Source of the DNA: Roseiarcus sp963820095
GTDB taxonomy: Bacteria > Pseudomonadota > Alphaproteobacteria > Rhizobiales > Beijerinckiaceae
DNA length: 64,000 bases
Direction of reading: 5' to 3'
NCBI GenBank assembly: GCA_963820095.1
Contig: CAWFZA010000022.1
Coordinates: 62,001 to 126,000, forward strand
The notes under the pieces were generated by a model that did no database searches, was not told the origin of the DNA, and saw nothing but the letters and a program-made list of their open reading frames with translations. Below, piece by piece: positions 20,182-29,134 of the stretch. The first letter of the stretch is position 1. Every line of letters begins with the position of its first letter. A program made the translations under genes and the position numbers.

Positions 20182-20772
20182 ATGTGCAACGCCTATCGCC
20201 TGGTGACCGATGCAGCCTCGCTCTTCGAAGGCTTCTCCGAGACGCGAATCAAAATCCGCTTTTCAGAGGGCGCGCCCAACATCGAGGCGCGAGAGGACAT
20301 CAAGATCACGGACAATGCGCCCATCGTCCGGGCAGTCGACGGCGAGCCGGGCGCCGGCGATCTCGTGCAACGGCGCTGGAGCTGGCCCGGGCCGAGCCGC
20401 AAGCCCGTCTATAATTTCCGTTCGGATGGCCGCGAATTCGCCTCGGGCCGGTGCCTCATTCCCGCCGACGGCTTCTACGAGTTCACGGAGCCCAAGGACA
20501 AGAAGAAGAAGCGGAAGGACAAGTGGCTGTTCACCAAGGCCGGCGAGCCGTGGTTTTGCGTCGCCGGGATCTGGCGGACCGACAGCCACGTCGGCGAGGC
20601 GTTCACGATGCTGACGATGCCGCCTGGCCCCGACATCGCGCCTTACCACGACCGGCAGATCGCCATTCTCGACCGCGCGGATTGGGCCGCGTGGCTCGAT
20701 CAATCGGTTTCAGCCAAGGAACTCTTGAAGCCGCTGCCTGCGGGCAGCCTCGGCGTCGCGCCGGTCGGCTAA
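20182..20772 (+). CDS. SRAP-domain protein (YedK/HMCES type), abasic-site DNA crosslinker
   Basis: 196 residues. Cys2 immediately after the initiator Met (MCNAYR) is the nucleophile that, once Met is removed, crosslinks to abasic sites in single-stranded DNA. The other conserved parts are YNFRSDGREF (Asn), RCLIPADGFYEF (Glu) and IAPYHDRQIAIL (His). Unlike many relatives, it carries a Lys-rich insert (PKDKKKKRKDKWLF). It protects replication forks from abasic damage. The length is slightly below the usual 220. It is divergent from the RraA-type gene. Confidence 0.92.
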   Translation: MCNAYRLVTDAASLFEGFSETRIKIRFSEGAPNIEAREDIKITDNAPIVRAVDGEPGAGDLVQRRWSWPGPSRKPVYNFRSDGREFASGRCLIPADGFYEFTEPKDKKKKRKDKWLFTKAGEPWFCVAGIWRTDSHVGEAFTMLTMPPGPDIAPYHDRQIAILDRADWAAWLDQSVSAKELLKPLPAGSLGVAPVG

Positions 20773-20855
20773 AGGCGCCGGTCGCGCCCTTTCGCATAGG
20801 CGCACATGAGAAGAAGAATGAGCCAGCCGGCGGCTCCGGCCAATACGATCGTCAC
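20769..20855 (-). CDS. Possible 28-residue membrane peptide
   Basis: GTG at 20855 with GAGGAAA seven bases upstream. The peptide is MTIVLAGAAGWLILLLMCAY followed by AKGRDRRL: one hydrophobic helix then a positively charged tail, the layout of single-pass regulatory peptides. The stop overlaps the end of the SRAP gene on the other strand by 3 bases. No homologue recognised. The ribosome site and topology support it; the size makes chance possible. Confidence 0.4.
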   Translation of the reverse strand: MTIVLAGAAGWLILLLMCAYAKGRDRRL

Positions 20856-20909
20856 GTCAGTTTCCTCTTGAATTCGGTTGCGTGGCCAAAGGCGGAAGTG
20901 GTCTGTTCT

Positions 20910-20990
20910 TCACATCCGCTCGGCGATTTTGAAGACGAGCCAGCCGAGAGCGGCGAAGCTCAACCCCCAAAAAAGCATGACAACGACCAT
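20910..20990 (-). CDS. Possible 26-residue membrane peptide
   Basis: ATG at 20990 encodes MVVVMLFWGLSFAALGWLVF then KIAERM. It has the same layout as its neighbour at 20769-20855, a hydrophobic helix with a basic end, on the same strand 54 bp upstream of it. The ribosome site is weak (AAGG at -4). The two could form a small operon of membrane peptides. Unknown function. Confidence 0.33.
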   Translation of the reverse strand: MVVVMLFWGLSFAALGWLVFKIAERM

Positions 20991-21296
20991 CGCCTTGACC
21001 CCTGCTTTTCACAGGATGATTGCGATCTTTCTGCCCGATTGCAAGTAACGAATTGTTAAAGGCAAATGGGCGGTTGAAGATCATCGTCCTGCTCTCGTGG
21101 CTGGTTGTAGACCTTGGCCTCGCGCAGCGCCGTGACGCCGCTCACAGTTCGTTAACCATGCGAAGCAAAGGCAAGGCTGGGCTCGGCGGGCTTCGCGAGC
21201 GGGGTCGGCCGCGCAAAACGAAGACGAGCCGGCAAATGATGCGCAGACGCGTTCCGTCCTAACGGAAGATTAACCTTGAGCCCCTAATGCGTTGAT
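20991..21296. other. Geneless region before the dcw cluster
   Basis: About 300 bp with no supported gene on either strand. It ends at the MraZ boxes, and the dcw promoter should lie within the last 100 bases. Confidence 0.5.
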
Positions 21297-21331
21297 ACCC
21301 ATGGGGTCCCATGCTATCCCACGCTGTCCCG
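21297..21331 (+). promoter_or_regulatory. MraZ-box array: four 5-bp repeats with 10-bp period
   Basis: ACCCA (21297-21301), TCCCA (21307-21311), TCCCA (21317-21321) and TCCCG (21327-21331) are each separated by exactly 5 bases. Read on the other strand they are TGGGT/TGGGA/TGGGA/CGGGA, the direct-repeat operator bound by the ring-shaped MraZ repressor upstream of its own gene in other bacteria. The array starts 120 bp before the mraZ start codon. It implies autoregulation of the whole dcw operon. Confidence 0.8.
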
Positions 21332-21416
21332 CATCTCGACTGCGCCCCGGCGTCGTCGCCTAAACCCGCAACAACGCGGCTCGAGCGGGCTTGCTCGCGC
21401 GCCGAAGGGCTGCCTG

Positions 21417-21881
21417 GTGGATCGATTTCTTTCGAATTTCACCCACCGCTTCGACGCCAAGGGGCGGATCTCGATTCCGGCCTCGTTCCGTCAGGTGCTG
21501 GCGAAGGATGGCTTCGCCGGCGTCTACGCCTATCCGTCCCTGGACGCCCCGGCGCTCGACTGCGGCGGCAATGCGCTGATCGCCGAGATCGATTCGCTGC
21601 TTCAAACGATGCCGCCCTATTCGCAGGCCCGCGATGCATTCGCGACGGCGCTCCTCGGGATGAGCGAGGTCCTGCGCCTGGACGCGGAGGGCCGGGTGTT
21701 CTTCGAGGAACGGCTGAAGACTGCGCTGGGGCTCGGCGCCGAGGCGGTGTTCGTCGGCCAGGGGCACAAGTTCCAGATCTGGGAGCCGGCGCGCTTTCAG
21801 GTCCATCTCGATCAGGCGCGGGAGCGCGTCCGGCGCTTGCGCGCGGAGCGCGACGCGCAGGCGCCGCCAGGGGCCTTCTGA
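21417..21881 (+). CDS. mraZ: Transcriptional regulator MraZ
   Basis: 154 residues from a GTG (VDRFLSNFTHRFDAKGRISI). It contains two AbrB-like SpoVT/MraZ half-domains: the first has THRFDAKGRISIPASFRQVL, the second LDAEGRVFFEERLKTALGLG then VFVGQGHKFQIWEP. Oligomers bind the repeat array upstream (21297-21331). The stop overlaps the rsmH start (TGATG). It is the first gene of the dcw cluster, and its product represses that operon in the bacteria where it has been studied. Confidence 0.95.
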   Translation: MDRFLSNFTHRFDAKGRISIPASFRQVLAKDGFAGVYAYPSLDAPALDCGGNALIAEIDSLLQTMPPYSQARDAFATALLGMSEVLRLDAEGRVFFEERLKTALGLGAEAVFVGQGHKFQIWEPARFQVHLDQARERVRRLRAERDAQAPPGAF

Positions 21882-22891
21882 TGAGCCCCGCCGCGCCCGC
21901 CGGGCTCGGCCATATTCCGGTCCTGCTCAGCGAGGCGATGGAGGCTCTCGAGCCTCGCGCCCACGGCCTTTATGTCGATGGCACGTTCGGCGGGGGAGGC
22001 TATACGCGCGCGCTTCTGGAGCGCGGCGCGCGTGTGATTGCGCTCGATCGCGACCCAACGGCCATTCGGGCCGGCGCCGAACTCGCCGCGTCGTCCGGCG
22101 GGCGGCTGGCGCTTGTCGAGGCGCGCTTTGGCGAGCTCGACGAGGTCGTGAGGCGTCTCGGCCCGGACGCTGTGGACGGGATCGCGCTCGACATCGGGGT
22201 GTCGTCGATGCAGTTCGACGAGGCCGCGCGCGGCTTCTCGTTCCGCTTCGACGCGCCCCTCGACATGCGCATGGGGGACAGCGGCCGTTCGGCCGCCGAT
22301 ATCCTGCGCGACGAGGACGAGGCGACGATCGCGGACATTCTGTTCCATTTCGGCGAGGAGCGCGCGGCGCGTCGGATCGCCCGCGCCATCGTCGCCGACC
22401 GCACGGCAAAGCCGTTCACCTCGACGCTCGAGCTTGCCGGGCTCATCGCACGCGTCGCGCCCGCGCGGCATGGCGAACTCACCCATCCCGCGACGCGCGC
22501 TTTCCAGGCTTTGCGCATCGCGGTCAACGACGAGCTTCAAGAGCTCGTGCGCGGGCTTGACGCCGCCGAGCGGCTGCTCAGGCCCGGCGGGCGCCTCGCG
22601 GTGGTGACGTTCCACTCGCTCGAGGACCGCATCGTCAAGCAGTTCCTCGCTGGCCGTTCAGGCCGCGGACGAGCCGCCTCGCGTCGCCTGCCTGGGGAGC
22701 CGGCCGAGGCAGAGCCGACCTTTGAGGCTCCGCGCGGACAGCCGATCGAGCCGAGCGAAGCGGAGGCCCGCGCAAACCCGCGTTCGCGCTCGGCCAAGTT
22801 GCGCTTTGCGGTGCGGACGGGCGCGCCGCCGCGCGGACGGGACGCGGGAATTGAGTCGCTGGCTCGACTGCCGGCGCGAAGGGGGAGATGA
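21881..22891 (+). CDS. rsmH: 16S rRNA (cytosine1402-N4)-methyltransferase
   Basis: 336 residues starting MSPAAPAGLGHIPVLLSEAM. SAM-binding motif I is YVDGTFGGGGYTRALLERGA, and ALDRDPTAI binds the ribose. IALDIGVSSMQFDEAARGFS and FSFRFDAPLDMRM are the RsmH hallmarks, and VVTFHSLEDRIVKQF is near the end. It methylates C1402 of 16S rRNA in the ribosomal P site. The frame is open upstream of 21881, but the overlapping ATG after mraZ is the natural start. ftsL follows after 6 bp. Confidence 0.96.
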   Translation: MSPAAPAGLGHIPVLLSEAMEALEPRAHGLYVDGTFGGGGYTRALLERGARVIALDRDPTAIRAGAELAASSGGRLALVEARFGELDEVVRRLGPDAVDGIALDIGVSSMQFDEAARGFSFRFDAPLDMRMGDSGRSAADILRDEDEATIADILFHFGEERAARRIARAIVADRTAKPFTSTLELAGLIARVAPARHGELTHPATRAFQALRIAVNDELQELVRGLDAAERLLRPGGRLAVVTFHSLEDRIVKQFLAGRSGRGRAASRRLPGEPAEAEPTFEAPRGQPIEPSEAEARANPRSRSAKLRFAVRTGAPPRGRDAGIESLARLPARRGR

Positions 22892-22897
22892 GATTCG

Positions 22898-23279
22898 ATG
22901 TGGCGTATCCTGCACGCTTTCGCCATCGCCGCGCTGATCGGGTCGGCGGCTTATGTCTATGGCGTCAAATACCGCACGATCTACGCCTCCGAGCAATTGG
23001 TGAAGACGCGCCATCTCATCACCAAGGAGAAGGACGCGATCAATCTCCTGCGCGCGGAATATGCGCATCTCGCCCGGCCCGATCGCGTCCAGGCGCTCGC
23101 CAACTCGAAGCTCGGCCTGCAGCCGCTGATGTTGAGCCAAATCGCGACCGTCAACGAATTGCCTGACGCCCAGCCGAAGACCGATTCGATCGGGCGTACG
23201 CTCGAAATCGCTCGGATTCACCGCCGACAATTCGACCCCGGCCGTCACCGCCTCCGTCTCGACGCCGCCGGTGAGGTGA
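22898..23279 (+). CDS. ftsL: Cell division protein FtsL (one probable frame break)
   Basis: ATG at 22898. A short cytosolic leader and one membrane helix (ILHAFAIAALIGSAAYVYGV) are followed by a periplasmic coiled coil (HLITKEKDAINLLRAEYAHL) and the conserved segment ALANSKLGLQPL, as in rhizobial FtsL. As written the frame runs to 23350, 68 bp into ftsI, with an Arg-rich non-native tail. One extra base near 23210 would instead give an end TPPVR with a stop at 23277-23279, 3 bp before ftsI and a 126-residue protein. FtsL joins FtsB and FtsQ to activate FtsW/FtsI septal synthesis. Confidence 0.75.
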
Positions 23280-23282
23280 GAG

Positions 23283-25187
23283 ATGGCCGGAATGCCGACC
23301 GATCCGAGAGCGATGTCTCAGAGGCGAGGGCCGCGCCTCAAGCTCCTTGATGTCCTTGCCGACGCGGGGATCGTCTGGCTCCGGCGCTATTTGCCGAAGG
23401 ACTTCGGCGTCGACCTGGAGCCGCCCGGCCTCCGCCTCCCGCAGCCGGCGGGAGCAAATCGAGCCAAGCTGAAGGCCTTCGCGCGCGCGCTTCTTTCGAC
23501 CAGGCTCGACCGCTCGGGCGCGCGCGTCCGGACGATCGCGCTCGGGCTGTTCGTGGCGTTTGCCGGGCTCGGCGTGAAGCTGCTGGTGCTCGGCCTCTCG
23601 CATGATCCGCCGCAAACGCTGAAGACCGCGGCCGATGGCGCGGTTTCGGGCGCAAGACCCGATTTGTTGGATCGGAATGGTGAAATCCTCGCAACCGACA
23701 TCAAGACCATGTCGGTGTTCGCCGAGCCGAACCGCATCATCGACGTCGACGAAGCCGTCGAGCTCATCACCGCCGTGCTTCCCGACGTCGATGCGAAGGA
23801 GCTGCGCGAGCGGTTGAGCTCGAAGAAAGGCTTCATCTGGGTCAAGCGGCAGATCACGCCGAAGGAGCAGGCGGAGATCTTTCATCTCGGCCTGCCCGGC
23901 GTCGGCTTTCTGCCCGAGAACAAGCGCGTCTACCCGAACGGCCCGATCGGCGCGCATGTGATCGGGTTCGTCGACAAGGACAATGTCGGCATCGCGGGCA
24001 TGGAGAAGTATCTCGACGAGCAGAGCCTGACTGACCCGCATGTCCCCGGCTTCATGGTCGATCCCGACAGCCTGAAGCCGGTCCGCCTGTCGCTCGATCT
24101 GAGGGCCACTCATGCGTTGCGCGATGAACTCTCCGTGGGATTGGATCGCTTCCGCGCCAAGGCGGCGGCGGGGATGATCGTCGACGTCAACACAGGCGAG
24201 GTGATTGCGCTCGAATCGCTGCCCGACTTCGATCCCAACGATCCCGGCGATGTGCGCGACCCGACGAAGATCAATCGCATCAGCGTCGGGGTCTACGAGA
24301 TGGGCTCGACCTTCAAGGCGCTTTCGCTCGCGATGGCGCTCGAATCCGGCAAGGTCACTCTCGGCTCGCATGTGGACGCGCGCGACAGCTTGCGCTACGG
24401 GCGGTTCACCATCCACGATTTCCACGCCACGCATCGCGTGCTGACGGTGCCTGAAGTGTTCACTCATTCCTCGAACATCGGCGCCGCGCGGCTGGCGCTG
24501 ATGGTCGGCGTCGAGGGCCACAAGGCCTTCCTGAGAAAGATGGGCCAGCTCGACCGCTTGCGCACCGAGTTGCCGGAAAGCGCCGAGCCGCTGGTGCCCA
24601 AGCACTGGTCGCTGCTCAACACCATGACCATCGCTTTCGGCCAGGGCCTCAATGTCGCGCCCATCCAGGCGGTGATGGCGGTCTGCGCTTTGGTCAACGG
24701 CGGCGAGATGATGACGCCGACCTTTCTGCCGCGCACCGAGGAGGAGGCGGAGAAGGTCAGCCACCGCGTGATCAGCGCACAGACTTCCGAATCCATGCGC
24801 TATCTGATGCGCTCCAACGCGACCCATGGGTCGGCGAGCTTCGCCAACATTCCCGGCTATTACGTCGGCGGCAAGACGGGAACCGCCGACAAGATCATCC
24901 ACGGGCGCTATTCGCAGAACAAGGTGTTCACCACCTTCATGGCGGTCACCCCCGCGGACAAGCCGAAATACCTTTATCTGACGATCTACGACGACCCGCA
25001 GGCCACGCCCGAGGATCATGGATACCACACCGCCGCCTATAACGCAGGCCGGGTGGCCGGCGCGCTGATCCGCCGGGTCGAGCCGCTCGAGGGCGTGCCG
25101 CCGATGAAGGAGCCGCCAACTCAGCCATTCCCCATCATCGCCCGACTGGGGTATGGAGCCGACGCCGACAAGACCGGCAAGGAGTAG
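23283..25187 (+). CDS. ftsI: Septal peptidoglycan transpeptidase FtsI (PBP3)
   Basis: 634 residues. One N-terminal membrane helix (ALGLFVAFAGLGVKLLVLGL) precedes a pedestal domain containing ARPDLLDRNGEILATDIKT. The transpeptidase domain has all three active-site motifs: SxxK in MGSTFKAL, SxN in THSSNIGA and KTG in YVGGKTGTADK. It crosslinks septal peptidoglycan in the periplasm with FtsW as partner glycosyltransferase. The cytosolic N-terminal extension is about 95 residues, long as in other rhizobia. The gene is unbroken and followed by murE after 10 bp. Confidence 0.95.
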   Translation: MAGMPTDPRAMSQRRGPRLKLLDVLADAGIVWLRRYLPKDFGVDLEPPGLRLPQPAGANRAKLKAFARALLSTRLDRSGARVRTIALGLFVAFAGLGVKLLVLGLSHDPPQTLKTAADGAVSGARPDLLDRNGEILATDIKTMSVFAEPNRIIDVDEAVELITAVLPDVDAKELRERLSSKKGFIWVKRQITPKEQAEIFHLGLPGVGFLPENKRVYPNGPIGAHVIGFVDKDNVGIAGMEKYLDEQSLTDPHVPGFMVDPDSLKPVRLSLDLRATHALRDELSVGLDRFRAKAAAGMIVDVNTGEVIALESLPDFDPNDPGDVRDPTKINRISVGVYEMGSTFKALSLAMALESGKVTLGSHVDARDSLRYGRFTIHDFHATHRVLTVPEVFTHSSNIGAARLALMVGVEGHKAFLRKMGQLDRLRTELPESAEPLVPKHWSLLNTMTIAFGQGLNVAPIQAVMAVCALVNGGEMMTPTFLPRTEEEAEKVSHRVISAQTSESMRYLMRSNATHGSASFANIPGYYVGGKTGTADKIIHGRYSQNKVFTTFMAVTPADKPKYLYLTIYDDPQATPEDHGYHTAAYNAGRVAGALIRRVEPLEGVPPMKEPPTQPFPIIARLGYGADADKTGKE

Positions 25188-25197
25188 AACACGGGCG

Positions 25198-26640
25198 ATG
25201 AGACGGCTTGGCGACATCCTCGAGCTCAAGGACGCCGATCGCGCGCTTGGCGAGCGCGCCATCGCGGGCTTGGCGTTCGACAGCCGCAAGACGGCGCCCG
25301 GCGATGTCTTCTTCGCCCTTGCCGGGGCGAAGGACGACGGTCTCAAGCATGTGGGCGAGGCGGTCGAGAAGGGCGCGGCCGCGATTGTCGCCGAGCGTTG
25401 GGCGGAGACCCCTAGCGCCGCCTTCGTTCAGGTCGCCGACGCCCGCGCCGCATTGGCTCACGCCGCCGCGCGCTTCTATCCGCGTCAGCCGGAAACGATC
25501 GTCGCGGTGACCGGCACCAGCGGGAAAACCTCGGTCGCCGCCTTCGTGCGCCAGATCTGGGAGGCGCTCGGGCGCGAGGCCGCGTCGATCGGCACGATCG
25601 GCGTCGTGTCGCGCCCGCTGACGCTTTACGGATCGCTGACGACGCCGGACCCGATCGCGCTGCACGAGCTTCTCGACCGGCTCGCCGTAGCTGGCGTCAC
25701 GAACCTCGCGATCGAAGCCTCATCGCACGGCCTCGACCAGAAGCGGCTCGACGGCGTGCGTATCGCCGCGGGCGCCTTCACCAATCTGACCCGCGACCAC
25801 ATGGACTATCATGCGACGGTCGAGGACTATCTTGCAGCCAAGCTCAGGCTGTTCCGGAACCTCCTGCCGGATGGCGCGCCGGCGATCATCGACGCCGACA
25901 GCGCCATCGCTTCGCGCGTGATCGCGGCGGCGCGGGCGCGCGGCCTTCAGGTGGTCACGGTCGGCGCGAAAGGCGAGACGATTCGGTTGAAATCCGTTGC
26001 GCGCGATCGCCTGTCTTCGGCTCTCGATCTTGAGTTCAGGGGTCGAGGCTTTCGTGTGAGGTTCCCTCTCGCCGGCGACTTTCAGATCTCGAACGCGCTG
26101 GTCGCGGCTGGCCTTTGCATCGCCACGGGCAGCGACGCGGATGCTGTGTTCGGAGCGCTGCCAGCGCTGGAAGGCGCGCCGGGGCGCCTCGAGCGCATCG
26201 GCGACATCCGGGGCGCGAGCGTGTTCGTCGACTATGCGCACAAGCCCGACGCGCTCGAGAAGGCGATCGCCGCGCTCAGACCCTTCGTGCGCGGACGTCT
26301 GGTCGTGGTGTTCGGTTGCGGCGGCGACCGCGATCCGGGCAAGCGGCCGATCATGGGCGAGATCGCCGCGCGCTCGGCCGACGTCGCGATCGTCACCGAC
26401 GACAATCCTCGCTCCGAAAATCCGGCGGCGATCCGCGCGCAGATCCTGGCCGCCGCGCCGTCGGCGATCGAGATCGGCGACCGGGCGGCGGCCATTCGCG
26501 CTGGCGTCGCGATGCTTCGCGACGGAGATGCACTCTTGATCGCCGGCAAGGGCCACGAGACCGGGCAGATCGTTGGCGACAGGACGCTGCCGTTCTCAGA
26601 TGCGGATGAGGCGCGCGCGGCGCTCGAGGTCGCGCCATGA
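25198..26640 (+). CDS. murE: UDP-MurNAc-L-Ala-D-Glu:meso-diaminopimelate ligase
   Basis: 480 residues from the ATG at 25198 (MRRLGDILELKDADRALGER). The ATP loop is VAVTGTSGKTSVAAF, the carbamylated-Lys region follows LTRDHMDYHATVEDYLAAK, and FVDYAHKPDALEKAI is present. DNPRSENP is the diaminopimelate-recognising signature that separates DAP-adding from Lys-adding MurE. It catalyses the third amino-acid addition in the cytosol. It overlaps murF by 4 bases (ATGA). Confidence 0.96.
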   Translation: MRRLGDILELKDADRALGERAIAGLAFDSRKTAPGDVFFALAGAKDDGLKHVGEAVEKGAAAIVAERWAETPSAAFVQVADARAALAHAAARFYPRQPETIVAVTGTSGKTSVAAFVRQIWEALGREAASIGTIGVVSRPLTLYGSLTTPDPIALHELLDRLAVAGVTNLAIEASSHGLDQKRLDGVRIAAGAFTNLTRDHMDYHATVEDYLAAKLRLFRNLLPDGAPAIIDADSAIASRVIAAARARGLQVVTVGAKGETIRLKSVARDRLSSALDLEFRGRGFRVRFPLAGDFQISNALVAAGLCIATGSDADAVFGALPALEGAPGRLERIGDIRGASVFVDYAHKPDALEKAIAALRPFVRGRLVVVFGCGGDRDPGKRPIMGEIAARSADVAIVTDDNPRSENPAAIRAQILAAAPSAIEIGDRAAAIRAGVAMLRDGDALLIAGKGHETGQIVGDRTLPFSDADEARAALEVAP

Positions 26641-28054
26641 GTGCGCTGTGGAGCCAGACCGAACTCAGCGCAGCGCTCGGCGCCGCGCCGAGCCAGCCGC
26701 TCGCGCGCCATGGTCGGCGGCGTGTCGATCGACAGCCGGACGCTCGAGGCGGGCGATCTTTTCTTCGCCATCAAGGGCGAGGCGCATGACGGTCACGATC
26801 ACGTCGCGCGCGCTTTCGAGGCTGGCGCCGCGGCCGCGGTCGTGTCGCGCGAGCGCGCGCGTGAGCTCGCTGTTCTGGGTCCGGTGTTCGCCGTCGAGGA
26901 CACGCTTCATGCGCTCGAGCGGTTGGGCGTCGCCGCCCGCGCGCGTTCGAAAGCGAAGATCGTCGGCGTGACAGGTTCGGTCGGCAAGACGACGGCCAAG
27001 GAGATGCTGCGGGCGATGCTGACGGCCTGCGGCCCGACGCACGCCTCGGCCGCTTCTTATAACAATCACTGGGGCGTTCCGCTGACGCTCGCGCGCTTGC
27101 CCGCCGAACGCGCGCTTCGGCGTATTCGAGATGGGCATGAATCATGCGGGCGAAATTGCGCCGCTCACGCGCATGGCGCGGCCGCACGCGGCGCTGGTGA
27201 CCATGATCGCGCCCGTCCACATCGAGCATCTTGGCTCGATCGAAGCGATCGCCGATGCGAAAGCCGAGATCTTCCTCGGCCTCGAACCCGATGGAACGGC
27301 GGTCTTGAATCGCGACGCGCCGCAATTCGAACGGCTGACCCGAGCGGCGGCGTCGCGCGGCGCAAGGATTCGCAGCTTTGGCCGCGGCGCCGATTGCGAG
27401 GCTCGACTGCTCGAGGTCGAGACGATCGACGGCGGCTCGCGCGTGAGAGCGCGCGTTCTCGGCCGCGAATTGGCGTTCGAGCTCGGCGCGCCCGGCGCGC
27501 ATATGGCGGAGAACGCGCTCGGCGCGCTCCTGGCGGCGGACGCGCTCGGCGCTGACGTCGAGGCCTGCTCCGCCGCGCTTCGCGGTTTCTCGCCGCAGAA
27601 GGGCAGGGGCGAGCGCTTCTTGCTGCCGACGCCCGACGGTCCGGCGACCATCATCGACGAGAGCTACAACGCCAATCCCGCCTCGATGCGGGCGGCGCTG
27701 GCGCTGCTCGCCGCGGCCAAGCCGGGGCCGAAGGGACGCCGCATCGCGGTCATCGGCGACATGCTCGAGCTTGGCCCGAAGGCTGCCGCGATGCATGCCG
27801 AGCTCGCCGCCGACCTCAGAGCCAACAAGGTCGATCTCCTGTTCGGCGCAGGCCCCCTCACCCGCGCCTTGTACGACGCGGCGCCGGCGTCAATGCGAGC
27901 CGCCTGGACCGAGCGGTCGAGCGAGCTTGCCGACGAAGTCGCCCGGACGTTGCGCGGCGGCGACATCGCGATGGTCAAAGGGTCCAACGGCAGCCGCATG
28001 GGCCCGCTCGTCGCGGCTCTGCGCGATCGCTTCGCTCAATCTCCCGGAGGCTAG
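26637..28054 (+). CDS. murF: UDP-MurNAc-tripeptide:D-Ala-D-Ala ligase (two frame breaks)
   Basis: The start ATG overlaps murE and reads MSALWSQTELSAALGAAPSQ. One extra base near 26705 shifts to VGGVSIDSRTLEAGDLFFAI and the ATP loop GVTGSVGKTTAKEMLRAML. A second extra base near 27115 shifts to MGMNHAGEIAPLTRMARPHA and runs to 28054. Removing both gives 471 residues, the family length, with SYNNHWGVPLTLA and DESYNANPASMRAAL intact. The enzyme is essential and single-copy in the pathway, so two real disruptions are implausible. mraY follows 3 bp later. Confidence 0.9.
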
Positions 28055-28057
28055 GGC

Positions 28058-29131
28058 ATGCTCACCTGGCTCTCCGAGCTACCAGGCGTCTTCCACCTTT
28101 TTCGATACCTGACATTCCGCACGATTGGCGCTGCGGGCACCGGGCTTTTTCTGGTCTTCTTCTTCGGTCCGACGATCATCTCCGCCTTGCGTCTGAAGCA
28201 GGGCAAGGGCCAGCCGATACGTGTCGATGGGCCGGCCTCGCATCTTCTGACCAAGAAGGGCACGCCGACCATGGGCGGGCTCATGATCCTGTTCGGGCTG
28301 TTCGTCTCGGCGTTGCTGTGGGCCAATCTCGAGAGCCCCTATGTGTGGATCGTGCTGTTCGTCACGGCCGGGTTCGCGGTGATCGGCTTTTACGACGACT
28401 ATCTGAAGGTCACGAAGCAGTCGGAGCGCGGCTTCTCAGGGCCCGCGCGCCTGTTTGGCGAATATGTCATCTCCGCGCTCGCCTGTTTTGCGCTCATGAA
28501 GATCGGCGCCAATGGCGCGACGGCTCTTGCGGTCCCGTTCGTCAACGGCTTTGTGTTCGATTTCGGCTGGGCCTTTCTGCTGTTCGGCCCGTTCGTCATT
28601 GTCGCTTTCGGCAATGCGGTCAATCTGACCGACGGCCTTGATGGCCTCGCCATCGTGCCGGTGATGATCTGCGCCGCGACGCTCGGTCTCATCGCCTACA
28701 TCGCCGGCAATGTGGTCTACTCGCATTATCTCTTGATCAATCATGTGCCCTTCGCGGGAGACCTCCTGGTCGTGTGCGGAGCGTTGATTGGCGCGGGAGT
28801 CGGGTTCCTCTGGTTCAATGCTCCCCCGGCTCAGATCTTCATGGGCGACACGGGATCGCTTGCCTTGGGGGGCCTCCTCGGCGCGACTGCCGTCGCGATC
28901 AAGCACGAGATCGTGCTCGCCGTTGTCGGCGGCCTGTTCGTCATGGAGGCGGCGTCGGTGGTCGTGCAGGTGGTGTCGTTCAAGCTCACCGGCCGGCGGG
29001 TGTTTCGGATGGCGCCCATTCATCATCATTTCGAGCAGCTCGGATGGTCCGAGCCGCAGATCGTCATGCGCTTCTGGATCATCGCCTTCGTGCTCGCGAT
29101 GGTCGGCCTCGCCTCGCTCAAGCTGAGGTGA
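28058..29131 (+). CDS. mraY: Phospho-MurNAc-pentapeptide transferase
   Basis: 357 residues with ten hydrophobic segments. The active-site motifs are in order: KKGTPTMGGLMIL, YDDYLKVTKQSERG with the DDYLK aspartates, NAVNLTDGLDGLAIVP and FMGDTGSLALGGLLG, then the PIHHHFEQLGWSEPQIVMRF stretch with its His triplet. It transfers phospho-MurNAc-pentapeptide to undecaprenyl phosphate, forming lipid I at the inner membrane. It is complete and unbroken, 3 bp from murD. Confidence 0.97.
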   Translation: MLTWLSELPGVFHLFRYLTFRTIGAAGTGLFLVFFFGPTIISALRLKQGKGQPIRVDGPASHLLTKKGTPTMGGLMILFGLFVSALLWANLESPYVWIVLFVTAGFAVIGFYDDYLKVTKQSERGFSGPARLFGEYVISALACFALMKIGANGATALAVPFVNGFVFDFGWAFLLFGPFVIVAFGNAVNLTDGLDGLAIVPVMICAATLGLIAYIAGNVVYSHYLLINHVPFAGDLLVVCGALIGAGVGFLWFNAPPAQIFMGDTGSLALGGLLGATAVAIKHEIVLAVVGGLFVMEAASVVVQVVSFKLTGRRVFRMAPIHHHFEQLGWSEPQIVMRFWIIAFVLAMVGLASLKLR

Positions 29132-29134
29132 CCC

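Noticed and set aside
21297..21331. Direct repeats considered as a CRISPR fragment
   Set aside because: Repeats are only 5 bp with 5-bp gaps and sit before mraZ. They fit MraZ boxes; no cas genes are present.
23151..25346. 731-codon open frame antisense to ftsI
   Set aside because: It mirrors the codon bias of ftsI, which has all penicillin-binding motifs on the other strand.
26637..28054. Programmed frameshifting as explanation of murF and the other breaks
   Set aside because: No shared slippery sequence or stimulatory structure is seen, breaks fall at unrelated positions, and several genes have two.
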